Shown piece after piece: positions 1 through 6,412 of a DNA stretch of 13,551 nucleotides (position 1 is its first letter; the number at the start of each line of letters is the position of its first letter). Source of the stretch: Phycisphaerales bacterium UBA966 (GTDB lineage: Bacteria > Planctomycetota > Phycisphaerae > Phycisphaerales > SM1A02). The DNA lies in contig DBCE01000179.1 in assembly GCA_002292895.1 (NCBI GenBank), positions 29,130 through 42,680 on the forward strand, given 5' to 3'. Made by a program: the position numbers and the translations under genes. A model generated the notes under the pieces. That model worked only from the letters and a program-made list of their open reading frames with translations, was not told the origin of the DNA and ran no database searches.

Positions 1-79
1 CCACCTCTGCGCCAGCATTCACTAACGCGTTGGAGAGTGAGCGCAAGTTCCCCATCCCGTAGTCAACTATCGCGATCAT
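1..79 (-). CDS. hisH: HisH-type glutamine amidotransferase subunit, N-terminal 26 codons only (runs off the window)
   Basis: Read on the minus strand from the ATG at 79-77, the frame stays open to the window edge and gives MIAIVDYGMGNLRSLSNALV followed by NAGAEV. This is the characteristic start of HisH, the glutaminase subunit of imidazole-glycerol-phosphate synthase. HisH hydrolyses glutamine and channels ammonia to HisF. The start overlaps the stop of the upstream amidotransferase gene by 4 bp (ATGA, 76-79), so translation is probably coupled. A weak AGG lies 5 nt before the ATG. Next to a WbpG-type gene, HisH is usually a paralogue (HisH2) that supplies ammonia for sugar amidation rather than for histidine synthesis. 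That role is inferred from context. The catalytic Cys-His-Glu triad lies outside the window. Confidence 0.85.
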   Translation of the reverse strand, partial: MIAIVDYGMGNLRSLSNALVNAGAEV

Positions 80-1266
80 AAGTACCTGTTGATGCGACCT
101 GACTCGTCGCGTGGCGGACCGACTGGTTCATCGCAATTTGGCACAAACCATTGTGGCATGTCTGGCAGCGGCATGCCGTCCTCAACTGCGGCGCGGTCGA
201 ACTTCCATGGATAAACTTGATGCGTTTCAAGGATGGAGTAAAAGTCCTCCTCGGTAATCTGGAGTATTCCTAGGAACCAATCCATTGATGCTGGACGCCT
301 CCCATCGTGCAACTGCTCCAGCGAGATCGCGCTATCGCGTCCGATCCGGTCATTGCGGATATCAATGCTAGCTAAGTGGTTGGTCCGGCCATAACCACGC
401 TTCACGAACTTGGCGTAGTCACGCATCCCTTGAAACGCGCACTCAATCTTTTCGTAATCGTATTCGGGCGGCACGCCCTCCACTTGCTGACCTTCCCAAC
501 CGAGTTCGCGCTTGATGATCTCCACATGACGCTTGGTATCCCACTGGATATAACTACCAAGGCAGATCGAATGCACACGCAGGTCAACTAGATCCTTTCG
601 CTTGGGATAGTCGAACATCCAAAGATCGCGTCTCTCGACGCGTCCGCCGAGAAACTCAAACATGTCATCTGCTGTGATCCCTTGGTTCATGATCCGATTG
701 AAGCGCCGTTCATCAACCTGCTCCATCTCCTCGAACGTGTACCAACTGTGGTACTCAGCCGTGGACTCTCCCCAGATAACTAGCGGGATACCGAAGCGCA
801 CCGCCATATGCATGACACCCGCGTAGATGCCCGTATGACAGTGCCAACAGAAGTCGCCCCGCCGGCGTAGCGACTCAAGCATTAGCTCACGCACCACGCG
901 GAAGCTAGTGGTGAACTCGACGACGTCAACACCGAGCTTAGTGAACGCACGCATGTTATTTTCTGCAACGAGAGGCCGATAGCCCCAATGGTTGTAGCGC
1001 ACGACCAAAGGCTTCAAACCGAGCACCTTTACTACATACCAAAGCTGGAAAGCACTGTCCTTTCCACCGCTGAAGGGGACGATGCAATCGTAATTCCCCT
1101 TGCCCTTGTAATCACCGACTAACTCCACTAACTGCTCCATCCGCTGCGCCCAATCGATAGACTCCTTTTTAAAGGTAATCTGCCGACAAACGCTGCATAT
1201 GCCTTGCTCATCGAAGGTAATACTGTCTACCGTTTCCTTAACTAGGCATTTGGTGCATTGTTTCAT
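76..1266 (-). CDS. wbpG: N-acetyl sugar amidotransferase (WbpG/PseA family)
   Basis: The product is 396 aa, close to the usual length of about 375-395 for the family. It is an ATP-dependent PP-loop enzyme that turns an N-acetyl group on a sugar into an acetamidino group, using ammonia from a HisH/HisF pair. Two N-terminal CxxC pairs (C4/C7 and C24/C27) look like a metal site. The PP-loop is SGGKDS at residues 66-71, and a second Cys pair lies at C140/C143 in CWHCHTGIY. Known members act on ManNAc3NAcA-type sugars (WbpG) or on nonulosonic acids (PseA). The gene sits 4 bp inside the end of a CMP-nonulosonate synthetase gene and 4 bp inside the start of hisH. That context favours a nonulosonic acid substrate, but this is inference. 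The family call is firm and the substrate is not. Confidence 0.9.
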   Translation of the reverse strand: MKQCTKCLVKETVDSITFDEQGICSVCRQITFKKESIDWAQRMEQLVELVGDYKGKGNYDCIVPFSGGKDSAFQLWYVVKVLGLKPLVVRYNHWGYRPLVAENNMRAFTKLGVDVVEFTTSFRVVRELMLESLRRRGDFCWHCHTGIYAGVMHMAVRFGIPLVIWGESTAEYHSWYTFEEMEQVDERRFNRIMNQGITADDMFEFLGGRVERRDLWMFDYPKRKDLVDLRVHSICLGSYIQWDTKRHVEIIKRELGWEGQQVEGVPPEYDYEKIECAFQGMRDYAKFVKRGYGRTNHLASIDIRNDRIGRDSAISLEQLHDGRRPASMDWFLGILQITEEDFYSILETHQVYPWKFDRAAVEDGMPLPDMPQWFVPNCDEPVGPPRDESGRINRYL

Positions 1267-2030
1267 TGTCTACCAATGTCTCCGTTTGAGTTGCTGACGC
1301 CCAAGTCCGCGCGAAGTTCTGCAAGGGATCTAGCGATCGCCTCGATGCAGACGAAGTCAACCAAATCATCAACTTCAAGGGACTTGTAGCGAGGAACAAG
1401 ATAGCCGATGGTACGCGCATGGCAGAATGATTTAATTGTGCGGAAGGACCGTACGTCCGAGACATACAGTGAACCCTCAAGACGATAGGCTGCAGGTAAG
1501 TCCTGCCGACGCGGAAGGTCTGCGAACCCGCCTCCCGCAATGGGCAGAATTGTGCCATCGGTGGCCATCGTCACGGCAAACGATGGGTGTTCCGCATCGG
1601 TACGGACTATGCCCACAATGGCGTCGGCCCGATCTCGCGCGCCGTGTAGGCGAGCCACGGCAGCGTCCACATCAACCCCCTCCGTCAAGGGCGATGTCGG
1701 CTCGAGAAGCACAATGTACCCAAACGAGTCGCCAAGCTCAGCCAACGTATCGAGAGCATGCAGGATCACATCCGCGCTAGGCGTGCGGTCCTCAGCCAAA
1801 TGCATGGGGCGCATGAACGGAACCTCTGCGCCCGCCTCTCGTGCTATCTCTGCAAGAACGGCGTCATCGGTCGAGACAATGACCCGGTCAACGCAACGTG
1901 AACCAAGAGCGGCGGCTACGGGCCATGACAAGAGCGGTCGCCCAAGTAGTGCGCGCCCGTTTTTGCCAGGAAGCCCTTTCGAGCCCCCGCGCGCCGGCAC
2001 TATTGCTAAGACACGAATGCCGTCGATCAT
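1263..2030 (-). CDS. CMP-nonulosonate (acylneuraminate) cytidylyltransferase, NeuA/PseF/LegF family
   Basis: The product is 255 aa. It should transfer CMP from CTP to a nine-carbon sialic-acid-like sugar, giving the donor used by a glycosyltransferase. The nucleotide-binding signature PARGGSKGLPGKN is at residues 12-24, LEPTSPL at 109-115, RRQDLP at 174-179 and a metal-binding-type ending SLEVDDLVDF at 217-226. The signature separates it from KdsB, which carries a different PAR motif. The ATG at 2030 has no Shine-Dalgarno sequence, but a TATGCT hexamer lies 9 nt upstream. It is the first gene of the minus-strand block and overlaps the amidotransferase start by 4 bp (1263-1266). Sequence alone does not show whether the substrate is sialic, pseudaminic or legionaminic acid. 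Confidence 0.9.
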   Translation of the reverse strand: MIDGIRVLAIVPARGGSKGLPGKNGRALLGRPLLSWPVAAALGSRCVDRVIVSTDDAVLAEIAREAGAEVPFMRPMHLAEDRTPSADVILHALDTLAELGDSFGYIVLLEPTSPLTEGVDVDAAVARLHGARDRADAIVGIVRTDAEHPSFAVTMATDGTILPIAGGGFADLPRRQDLPAAYRLEGSLYVSDVRSFRTIKSFCHARTIGYLVPRYKSLEVDDLVDFVCIEAIARSLAELRADLGVSNSNGDIGRQ

Positions 2031-2039
2031 CTGCTTCGG

Positions 2040-2045
2040 AGCATA
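2040..2045 (-). promoter_or_regulatory. Possible -10 element before the nonulosonate cytidylyltransferase
   Basis: TATGCT on the minus strand lies 9 nt before the ATG at 2030. If it is a -10 box, transcription would begin at or next to the start codon, giving a leaderless or nearly leaderless mRNA. That would fit the lack of a Shine-Dalgarno sequence. No good -35 is visible. Confidence 0.25.
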
Positions 2046-2079
2046 ACAAATGTAGAATGCCGATCTCCAATTTCTTCCC

Positions 2080-2085
2080 TATATT
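2080..2085 (+). promoter_or_regulatory. Possible -10 element before the GT2 gene
   Basis: TATATT lies 15 nt upstream of the ATG at 2101 in an AT-rich patch. The sequence at the -35 distance does not resemble TTGACA. The leader would be only a few nucleotides long. Confidence 0.25.
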
Positions 2086-2100
2086 GTACACGCGGCAGCC

Positions 2101-2877
2101 ATGAAGATTTCCGTCATTACCGTTTGCCGCAATGCTGAGCGCACCATAGTTGCTGCTTTGCGCAGTGTTGTAGAACAGACCCATCCGGATATCGAACACT
2201 TAGTCATCGACGGCCTGTCGACCGACGGCACTGTCGACTTAGTGCGCGCGAATGCTGAACGTATCGCTCGGGTCATCAGTGAGCAGGACGGAGGCATCTA
2301 CGAAGCGATGAATAAGGGGATCGGCTTGGCTACAGGCGATTTCACCTGCTTCCTGAACGCCGACGACATGTATGCCTCACCAGCCGCACTAGCGACGCTA
2401 GTGGAGGCACTACAGGCATCAAGCGCAGACGCCGTGTATGCCGATCTGCATTACGTCCAACGCGAAAACCCCTCACGACCCGTGCGGCGTTGGACTAGTC
2501 AGCCATTTCAACGCGGACTATTCGCGACTGGTTGGGCACCTGCCCATCCAACATTCCTAGTGCGGACCGAGATACTGCGTGAGCTCGGTGGATTTGACAC
2601 TCACTACCGCCTCGCAGCTGACTTTGACCTCATGTGCCGCGCTTTCGAAGTACGGTGCATAACTAACGTCTACGTCCCCAACGCGATCATCCTCATGCGC
2701 GGTGGCGGCGTGACGAACCGATCACTACGGAACATCGTGCAGCAGAACCGCGAGATACTCGCTTCACTGCGTGCCAACGGGTTCACTCCTAATGTTGCTG
2801 CGTTTGCCCTCCGCAAGATCACGTCGCGGCTTCGCCAGTACATCCAAGCGAATAACTCGCGTAAGGGCGCCGCATGA
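2101..2877 (+). CDS. Glycosyltransferase family 2 (GT-A fold)
   Basis: The product is 258 aa. It should transfer a sugar from a nucleotide donor to the growing lipid-linked oligosaccharide on the cytoplasmic face. The N-terminus MKISVITVCRNAERTI is the typical first strand of GT2. IDGLSTDGT follows at 36-44, EQDGGIYEAMNKGI at 61-74, the metal-binding FLNADDM at 84-90 (DXD-type) and the C-terminal ELGGFD...AADFD segment at 161-176. I see no membrane segment. It is the first gene of a three-gene plus-strand operon, and its stop overlaps the next start by 4 bp (2874-2877). Its use of the leucine codon CTA (6 of 22 by my count) is much higher than in genes to the right. Donor and acceptor cannot be told. 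Confidence 0.9.
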   Translation: MKISVITVCRNAERTIVAALRSVVEQTHPDIEHLVIDGLSTDGTVDLVRANAERIARVISEQDGGIYEAMNKGIGLATGDFTCFLNADDMYASPAALATLVEALQASSADAVYADLHYVQRENPSRPVRRWTSQPFQRGLFATGWAPAHPTFLVRTEILRELGGFDTHYRLAADFDLMCRAFEVRCITNVYVPNAIILMRGGGVTNRSLRNIVQQNREILASLRANGFTPNVAAFALRKITSRLRQYIQANNSRKGAA

Positions 2878-3836
2878 CGACACTGAACAGAGTGTTGGTG
2901 ACGGGAGCCACAGGTTTTGTTGGTCGTGCACTCGCCCAGAAGCTTGCAGGCGATGGCAAATCGCATGTCGTCGCCGTGGGCCGACGCACGGGCAACGTGG
3001 AGCTCGGCACAACGTTCGCCGGCGAATACCACGTGGTCAGCCAGATCGATGGCGACACCGACTGGAAGGTACCGCTCCGCGGTTGCGATACAGTAGTCCA
3101 TCTAGCCGCTCGAGTCCACGTATTACGTGAGACCGCGATGGACCCGCGCGGCGTATTCCGTCGAACAAACACTGACGGTACGCGACGGCTAGCCGAGCAG
3201 GCTGCGCGTGCCGGAGTCCGAAGATTTGTTTTCGTGAGCACCATCGGTGTTTGCGGTGCCGAGTCCACTCTCGGCCAACCGATCGGTCCAGATTCTCTCG
3301 TTCTACCGCAGGACCTGTACTCGGAATCAAAGGCCGAAGCTGAGGAGGCAGTACGCACATCATGTATTGGTACCGGAATGAATTGGTCTATCGTTAGGCC
3401 AACAATGGTCTACGGTCGAGGGGCACCGGGGAACTTCGCAGAGCTGCTACGCGTGCTTGCGCGCCGCATTCCACTTCCGCTAGCGTCGATACGCAACCGG
3501 CGTAGCTTTGTCGCGATCGATAATCTCGTCGACCTACTAGCGGTAGCAATTTTCCACTCGGCTGCTGCGGGGCGAATCCTCACGGTCTCTGACGGCGAGG
3601 ACCTATCAACTCCCGATCTGCTGAATCGCACAGCATGCGCCATGGGACTGCGCGGCGCACGGCTGTTCCCTGCACCACCCACCGCGCTAGCAATGATGCT
3701 GCAACTCGCAGGTCGAGCGCGCATGGCGCAAAGACTCCTCGGATCGCTTGAGGTCGACATCCGCAGCACTCATGAAGTGCTCGGTTGGCGTCCACCAATC
3801 AGCGTCGACGAGGCACTGCGGCGGGCTGTCGCATGA
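2874..3836 (+). CDS. NAD(P)-dependent sugar-nucleotide reductase/epimerase, WbpV/WreQ-like (extended SDR)
   Basis: The product is 320 aa. The Rossmann motif TGATGFVG is at 10-17, HLAARVHVL at 76-84, an active-site VSTIGV at 121-126 and the catalytic Y149xxxK153 in YSESK. Around HLAARVHVL, and in the ending VDIRSTHEVLGW, it resembles the WbpV/WreQ subgroup. That subgroup reduces UDP-4-keto-6-deoxy-GlcNAc to UDP-QuiNAc or UDP-FucNAc. The role fits the dehydratase gene at 4436-6346, which would supply the 4-keto substrate, and the following initiating transferase, which would use the product. A plain UDP-hexose 4-epimerase is the main alternative. Both gene ends overlap their neighbours by 4 bp. 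CTA makes up 9 of its 35 leucine codons by my count. A weak AAGG lies 9 nt before the start. Confidence 0.85.
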   Translation: MTTLNRVLVTGATGFVGRALAQKLAGDGKSHVVAVGRRTGNVELGTTFAGEYHVVSQIDGDTDWKVPLRGCDTVVHLAARVHVLRETAMDPRGVFRRTNTDGTRRLAEQAARAGVRRFVFVSTIGVCGAESTLGQPIGPDSLVLPQDLYSESKAEAEEAVRTSCIGTGMNWSIVRPTMVYGRGAPGNFAELLRVLARRIPLPLASIRNRRSFVAIDNLVDLLAVAIFHSAAAGRILTVSDGEDLSTPDLLNRTACAMGLRGARLFPAPPTALAMMLQLAGRARMAQRLLGSLEVDIRSTHEVLGWRPPISVDEALRRAVA

Positions 3837-4393
3837 AACGCGCGATGGACATTGCCATCGCAGCGGTGGCATGCATGTTACTAGCCGTTCCAGCGCTCTT
3901 AGTCGCCCTCGTTGTGCGCATCACGAGTCGCGGACCAGCACTGTACTGGTCGGCGCGAGTCGGCCGCTACGGTCGAAGTTTCAGCATGCCCAAATTTCGC
4001 ACCATGCGCATCGACACCCCAGAACTTTCTACAGATCTTCTTGAAAATCCGAAGACATATCTGACGCCAGTCGGCGGGCTGCTGCGCAAACTTTCGATCG
4101 ATGAGATTCCCCAACTGTGGAGCATTATTGTGGGCGAGATGACTCTTGTAGGACCACGCCCGGCACTCCACAGTCAGGAAACACTTATACGGATGCGACG
4201 CCAGTTAAATGTCGATAGTTTGCGACCGGGCCTCACTGGCTGGGCACAAGTGAATGGACGCGACAATGTCTGCGACGAAGAGAAAGCACGACTTGACAGT
4301 GACTACCTGAAACGAGCATCGCTTGCACTGGACGCAAAGATCATCATGCTCACCGCATGGAAGGTACTAAAGCGAGATGACGTTTCACACTAA
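3833..4393 (+). CDS. Initiating sugar phosphate transferase (small monotopic phosphoglycosyl transferase, PglC/WcaJ catalytic domain)
   Basis: The product is 186 aa from the ATG at 3833. It should transfer a sugar-1-phosphate from UDP-sugar to undecaprenyl phosphate, the first membrane step of repeat-unit assembly. The N-terminal hydrophobic segment (about 7-30) with an internal Pro20 fits the re-entrant helix of the family. KFRTM is at 54-58, the catalytic Asp-Glu pair at 90-91 in SIDEIPQL, GEMTLVGPRP at 101-110 and RPGLTGWAQVNGRD at 131-144. It has only the catalytic domain, without the extra N-terminal membrane helices of WcaJ/WbaP. The same frame is open upstream to an ATG at 3785, but the start at 3833 gives the same ATGA overlap as its neighbours and begins directly with the family's N-terminus. 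The WbpV-like gene before it suggests QuiNAc-1-P or a related sugar as substrate, by inference. Confidence 0.92.
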   Translation: MKRAMDIAIAAVACMLLAVPALLVALVVRITSRGPALYWSARVGRYGRSFSMPKFRTMRIDTPELSTDLLENPKTYLTPVGGLLRKLSIDEIPQLWSIIVGEMTLVGPRPALHSQETLIRMRRQLNVDSLRPGLTGWAQVNGRDNVCDEEKARLDSDYLKRASLALDAKIIMLTAWKVLKRDDVSH

Positions 4394-4435
4394 GCGGCGC
4401 GCGTCTTCAAGAATGGGGCGACCGGATTTGGCGAA

Positions 4436-6346
4436 TCACCGCAATCTGACATCAGCGCCTTCCAACCCCGTCACCATCACCAACTCCCGCACCCTCGCCC
4501 GGTCATGCTGACTTATCGCCGCCTCTAACTGCTGCAAGCGGTGTTCAAACACTTCCCACGGCGTGAATGCTTCGCGAGCCCGGAGTATGCCAACATGTTG
4601 CGTGGGCATGAGTTCCGCGCCAATTACCAGTTCTTCGTAGAGCTTCTCGCCTGGGCGCATGCCCGTGAACACGATCTCGATCTCGCCGTTTGGGTTCGAG
4701 GCATCACGCACCGTGCGCCCTGAGAGTCTGATCATGTTGCGTGCCATGTCCGAAATACGGACCGGATCGCCCATATCCAATACAAAGACGTCGCCGCCCT
4801 CTCCCATAGCGCCGGCCTGCAGGATTAACTGCACCGCCTCCGGGATGGTCATGAAGTAACGAGTGACTTCCGGGTGGGTCACCGTGACCGGTCCACCCGC
4901 CATGATCTGTTCCTTGAAGATCGGCACCACACTGCCGCTTGAGCCAAGGACGTTTCCGAAACGAACCATGGTGAATCGCGTCTTGCCCTTGCCTCCGTAG
5001 CGCGCATGGAGCGCCTGCAGCGTCATTTCCGCCACACGCTTGGATGCACCCATGACGCTGGTTGGACGGACCGCCTTGTCGGTACTGACAAAGACCATGT
5101 CCTGCACGCCGTGCTTCAGCGCGGCTTCGGCAACACGGAGCGTGCCTAAGACATTGACCTCTGCGCCTTCGGGCTCGTTGTCTTCCACGATCGGCACGTG
5201 CTTGTATGCAGCGGCGTGGTAGATGGTGTCGGGGCGATGCTGCTCCATGATGCGGTCGATCCGTACATGGTCAGTGACACTTGCGAGGTAGCGGTGAATG
5301 ACAGCGCGCGCTGAACCAGGAGCCAGCGAGTGGCGCGAGCGATTCAGTTCGCTGTCAATTTGGAACAGGTTGAATTCGCCGTTATCTAGCAAGATCAAGC
5401 ATTTTGGGCCAAGGTCCATGACTTGACGACACAGTTCACTGCCTATGGATCCGCCAGCGCCCGTCACCAACACCGTCTTTCCAACCACATTCGCGCCAAG
5501 GAGCGTTGCGTCAGGCTCCACCGGCGCGCGGCCGAGGAGGTCTTCGATCGCAAGCGGGCGGAGGGCATCAACATTCACGCGTCCATCGTTAATTTCGGCG
5601 AGTGTTGGCACCGCTAGCACGCGAACGCCAACCGCTGCCGCATGTTCCAACACCTCTCGGCACCGGGATCGGCTCTTTGGCCCTACTGCCACCAACAGTG
5701 AATCGAAGTGCGTATCGGCGCGTACTGCATCGAATGCGCTCGTTGGATAAATACGCACCCCACGCATGGCGCCGCCCGCCAGCGAGGGGTTGTCGTCAAA
5801 GAACGCCACTACTTCGGAGACGCGGTCATGACCGATCGCCGCGGCAAGACCAGCACCCACATCGCTCGCACCCAGAATGGCTAGGCGGCTCCGCGTACGG
5901 GTACTGATCCGAAGGAAGCGGCGAACCAGCAGGCGGGCGCCGCCAGTGGCGCCGATGAGCAAGATGCCGCCAATCAACGGCGCGGTACGCGGAATGCCTG
6001 TTCCCCGACCCGGGGCAACCAACGTCAAGAGCAACAGAATCGCAGACACCAAGACACAGGCCTGCAACAACAGCCACGCATACCGCGGTCCGATGTAACG
6101 CGTGATTTCTCGGTACAGCCCAAACGCCCAGAAGATGGGCGGGACGATGATGCCCGCGGCCATGACTTCCCACACGGACACCGCCGCTGGCAATTCCACC
6201 GTGCCAAGGCGCAGCGCAAAGGCGGCCCACAGGCAGACCACGGCGCTGCTGGCATCCCACGCAACCATTAACAGCTGCTTTCCCCAGCGGGGGAGGCGAT
6301 CAACAGAGCGCATGGAACGAGCGAATGCGTGTCCGGGTTCAGGCAT
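4436..6346 (-). CDS. Membrane-bound UDP-GlcNAc 4,6-dehydratase, WbpM/FlaA1/CapD family
   Basis: The product is 636 aa from the ATG at 6346. It should convert UDP-GlcNAc to UDP-4-keto-6-deoxy-HexNAc, the precursor of QuiNAc, FucNAc and related sugars. Four membrane helices (about 27-46, 60-78, 90-110 and 123-142) are followed by a first nucleotide-binding domain (AILGASDVG at 156-164) and the catalytic SDR domain. The SDR motif is TGAGGSIG at 295-302, with AAAYKHVP at 378-385 and STDKAVRPTSVMGASK at 421-436. As in the large WbpM-type enzymes, the usual YxxxK tyrosine position holds Met. The frame extends to an ATG at 6445, but those 33 residues look unlike the family and would overlap the divergent gene at 6413. 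I therefore prefer 6346; the ATG at 6313 is also possible. It stands alone on its strand and is convergent with the transferase gene that ends 42 bp away. Confidence 0.92.
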   Translation of the reverse strand: MPEPGHAFARSMRSVDRLPRWGKQLLMVAWDASSAVVCLWAAFALRLGTVELPAAVSVWEVMAAGIIVPPIFWAFGLYREITRYIGPRYAWLLLQACVLVSAILLLLTLVAPGRGTGIPRTAPLIGGILLIGATGGARLLVRRFLRISTRTRSRLAILGASDVGAGLAAAIGHDRVSEVVAFFDDNPSLAGGAMRGVRIYPTSAFDAVRADTHFDSLLVAVGPKSRSRCREVLEHAAAVGVRVLAVPTLAEINDGRVNVDALRPLAIEDLLGRAPVEPDATLLGANVVGKTVLVTGAGGSIGSELCRQVMDLGPKCLILLDNGEFNLFQIDSELNRSRHSLAPGSARAVIHRYLASVTDHVRIDRIMEQHRPDTIYHAAAYKHVPIVEDNEPEGAEVNVLGTLRVAEAALKHGVQDMVFVSTDKAVRPTSVMGASKRVAEMTLQALHARYGGKGKTRFTMVRFGNVLGSSGSVVPIFKEQIMAGGPVTVTHPEVTRYFMTIPEAVQLILQAGAMGEGGDVFVLDMGDPVRISDMARNMIRLSGRTVRDASNPNGEIEIVFTGMRPGEKLYEELVIGAELMPTQHVGILRAREAFTPWEVFEHRLQQLEAAISQHDRARVRELVMVTGLEGADVRLR

Positions 6347-6354
6347 CTGCACGC

Positions 6355-6360
6355 AATGTA
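6355..6360 (-). promoter_or_regulatory. Possible -10 element before the dehydratase
   Basis: TACATT on the minus strand lies 8 nt before the chosen ATG at 6346. It would allow a leaderless start and supports that start over the longer reading. The match is weak and no -35 is evident. Confidence 0.2.
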
Positions 6361-6400
6361 CCACCGCGTACCCCGCTCGGCGATGCTTCCGCGCTCCGGA

Positions 6401-6406
6401 TAACCT
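6401..6406 (+). promoter_or_regulatory. Possible -10 element before the GH57 gene
   Basis: TAACCT lies 6 nt before the ATG at 6413, in the 66 bp divergent gap between the dehydratase and the GH57 gene. There is no Shine-Dalgarno sequence. The box matches only the loose TAnnnT pattern. Confidence 0.15.
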
Positions 6407-6412
6407 CCGCTC

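Larger units (their letters stand above)
2031..2100. promoter_or_regulatory. Divergent intergenic region between two operons
   Basis: This 70 bp gap separates the minus-strand nonulosonate operon from the plus-strand glycosyltransferase operon. It is visibly more AT-rich than the flanking genes. It holds TATGCT on the minus strand (2045-2040) and TATATT on the plus strand (2080-2085), both resembling -10 boxes. I see no convincing TTGACA-like -35 for either. Both operons must be transcribed from here or from within the opposite gene, so a promoter pair is likely, but the exact boxes are weak guesses. Confidence 0.4.

Noticed and set aside
3785..3832. Sixteen-residue N-terminal extension of the sugar phosphate transferase
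   Set aside because: It lies inside the end of the upstream gene and looks unlike the family. The ATG at 3833 makes the same ATGA overlap used elsewhere in the operon.
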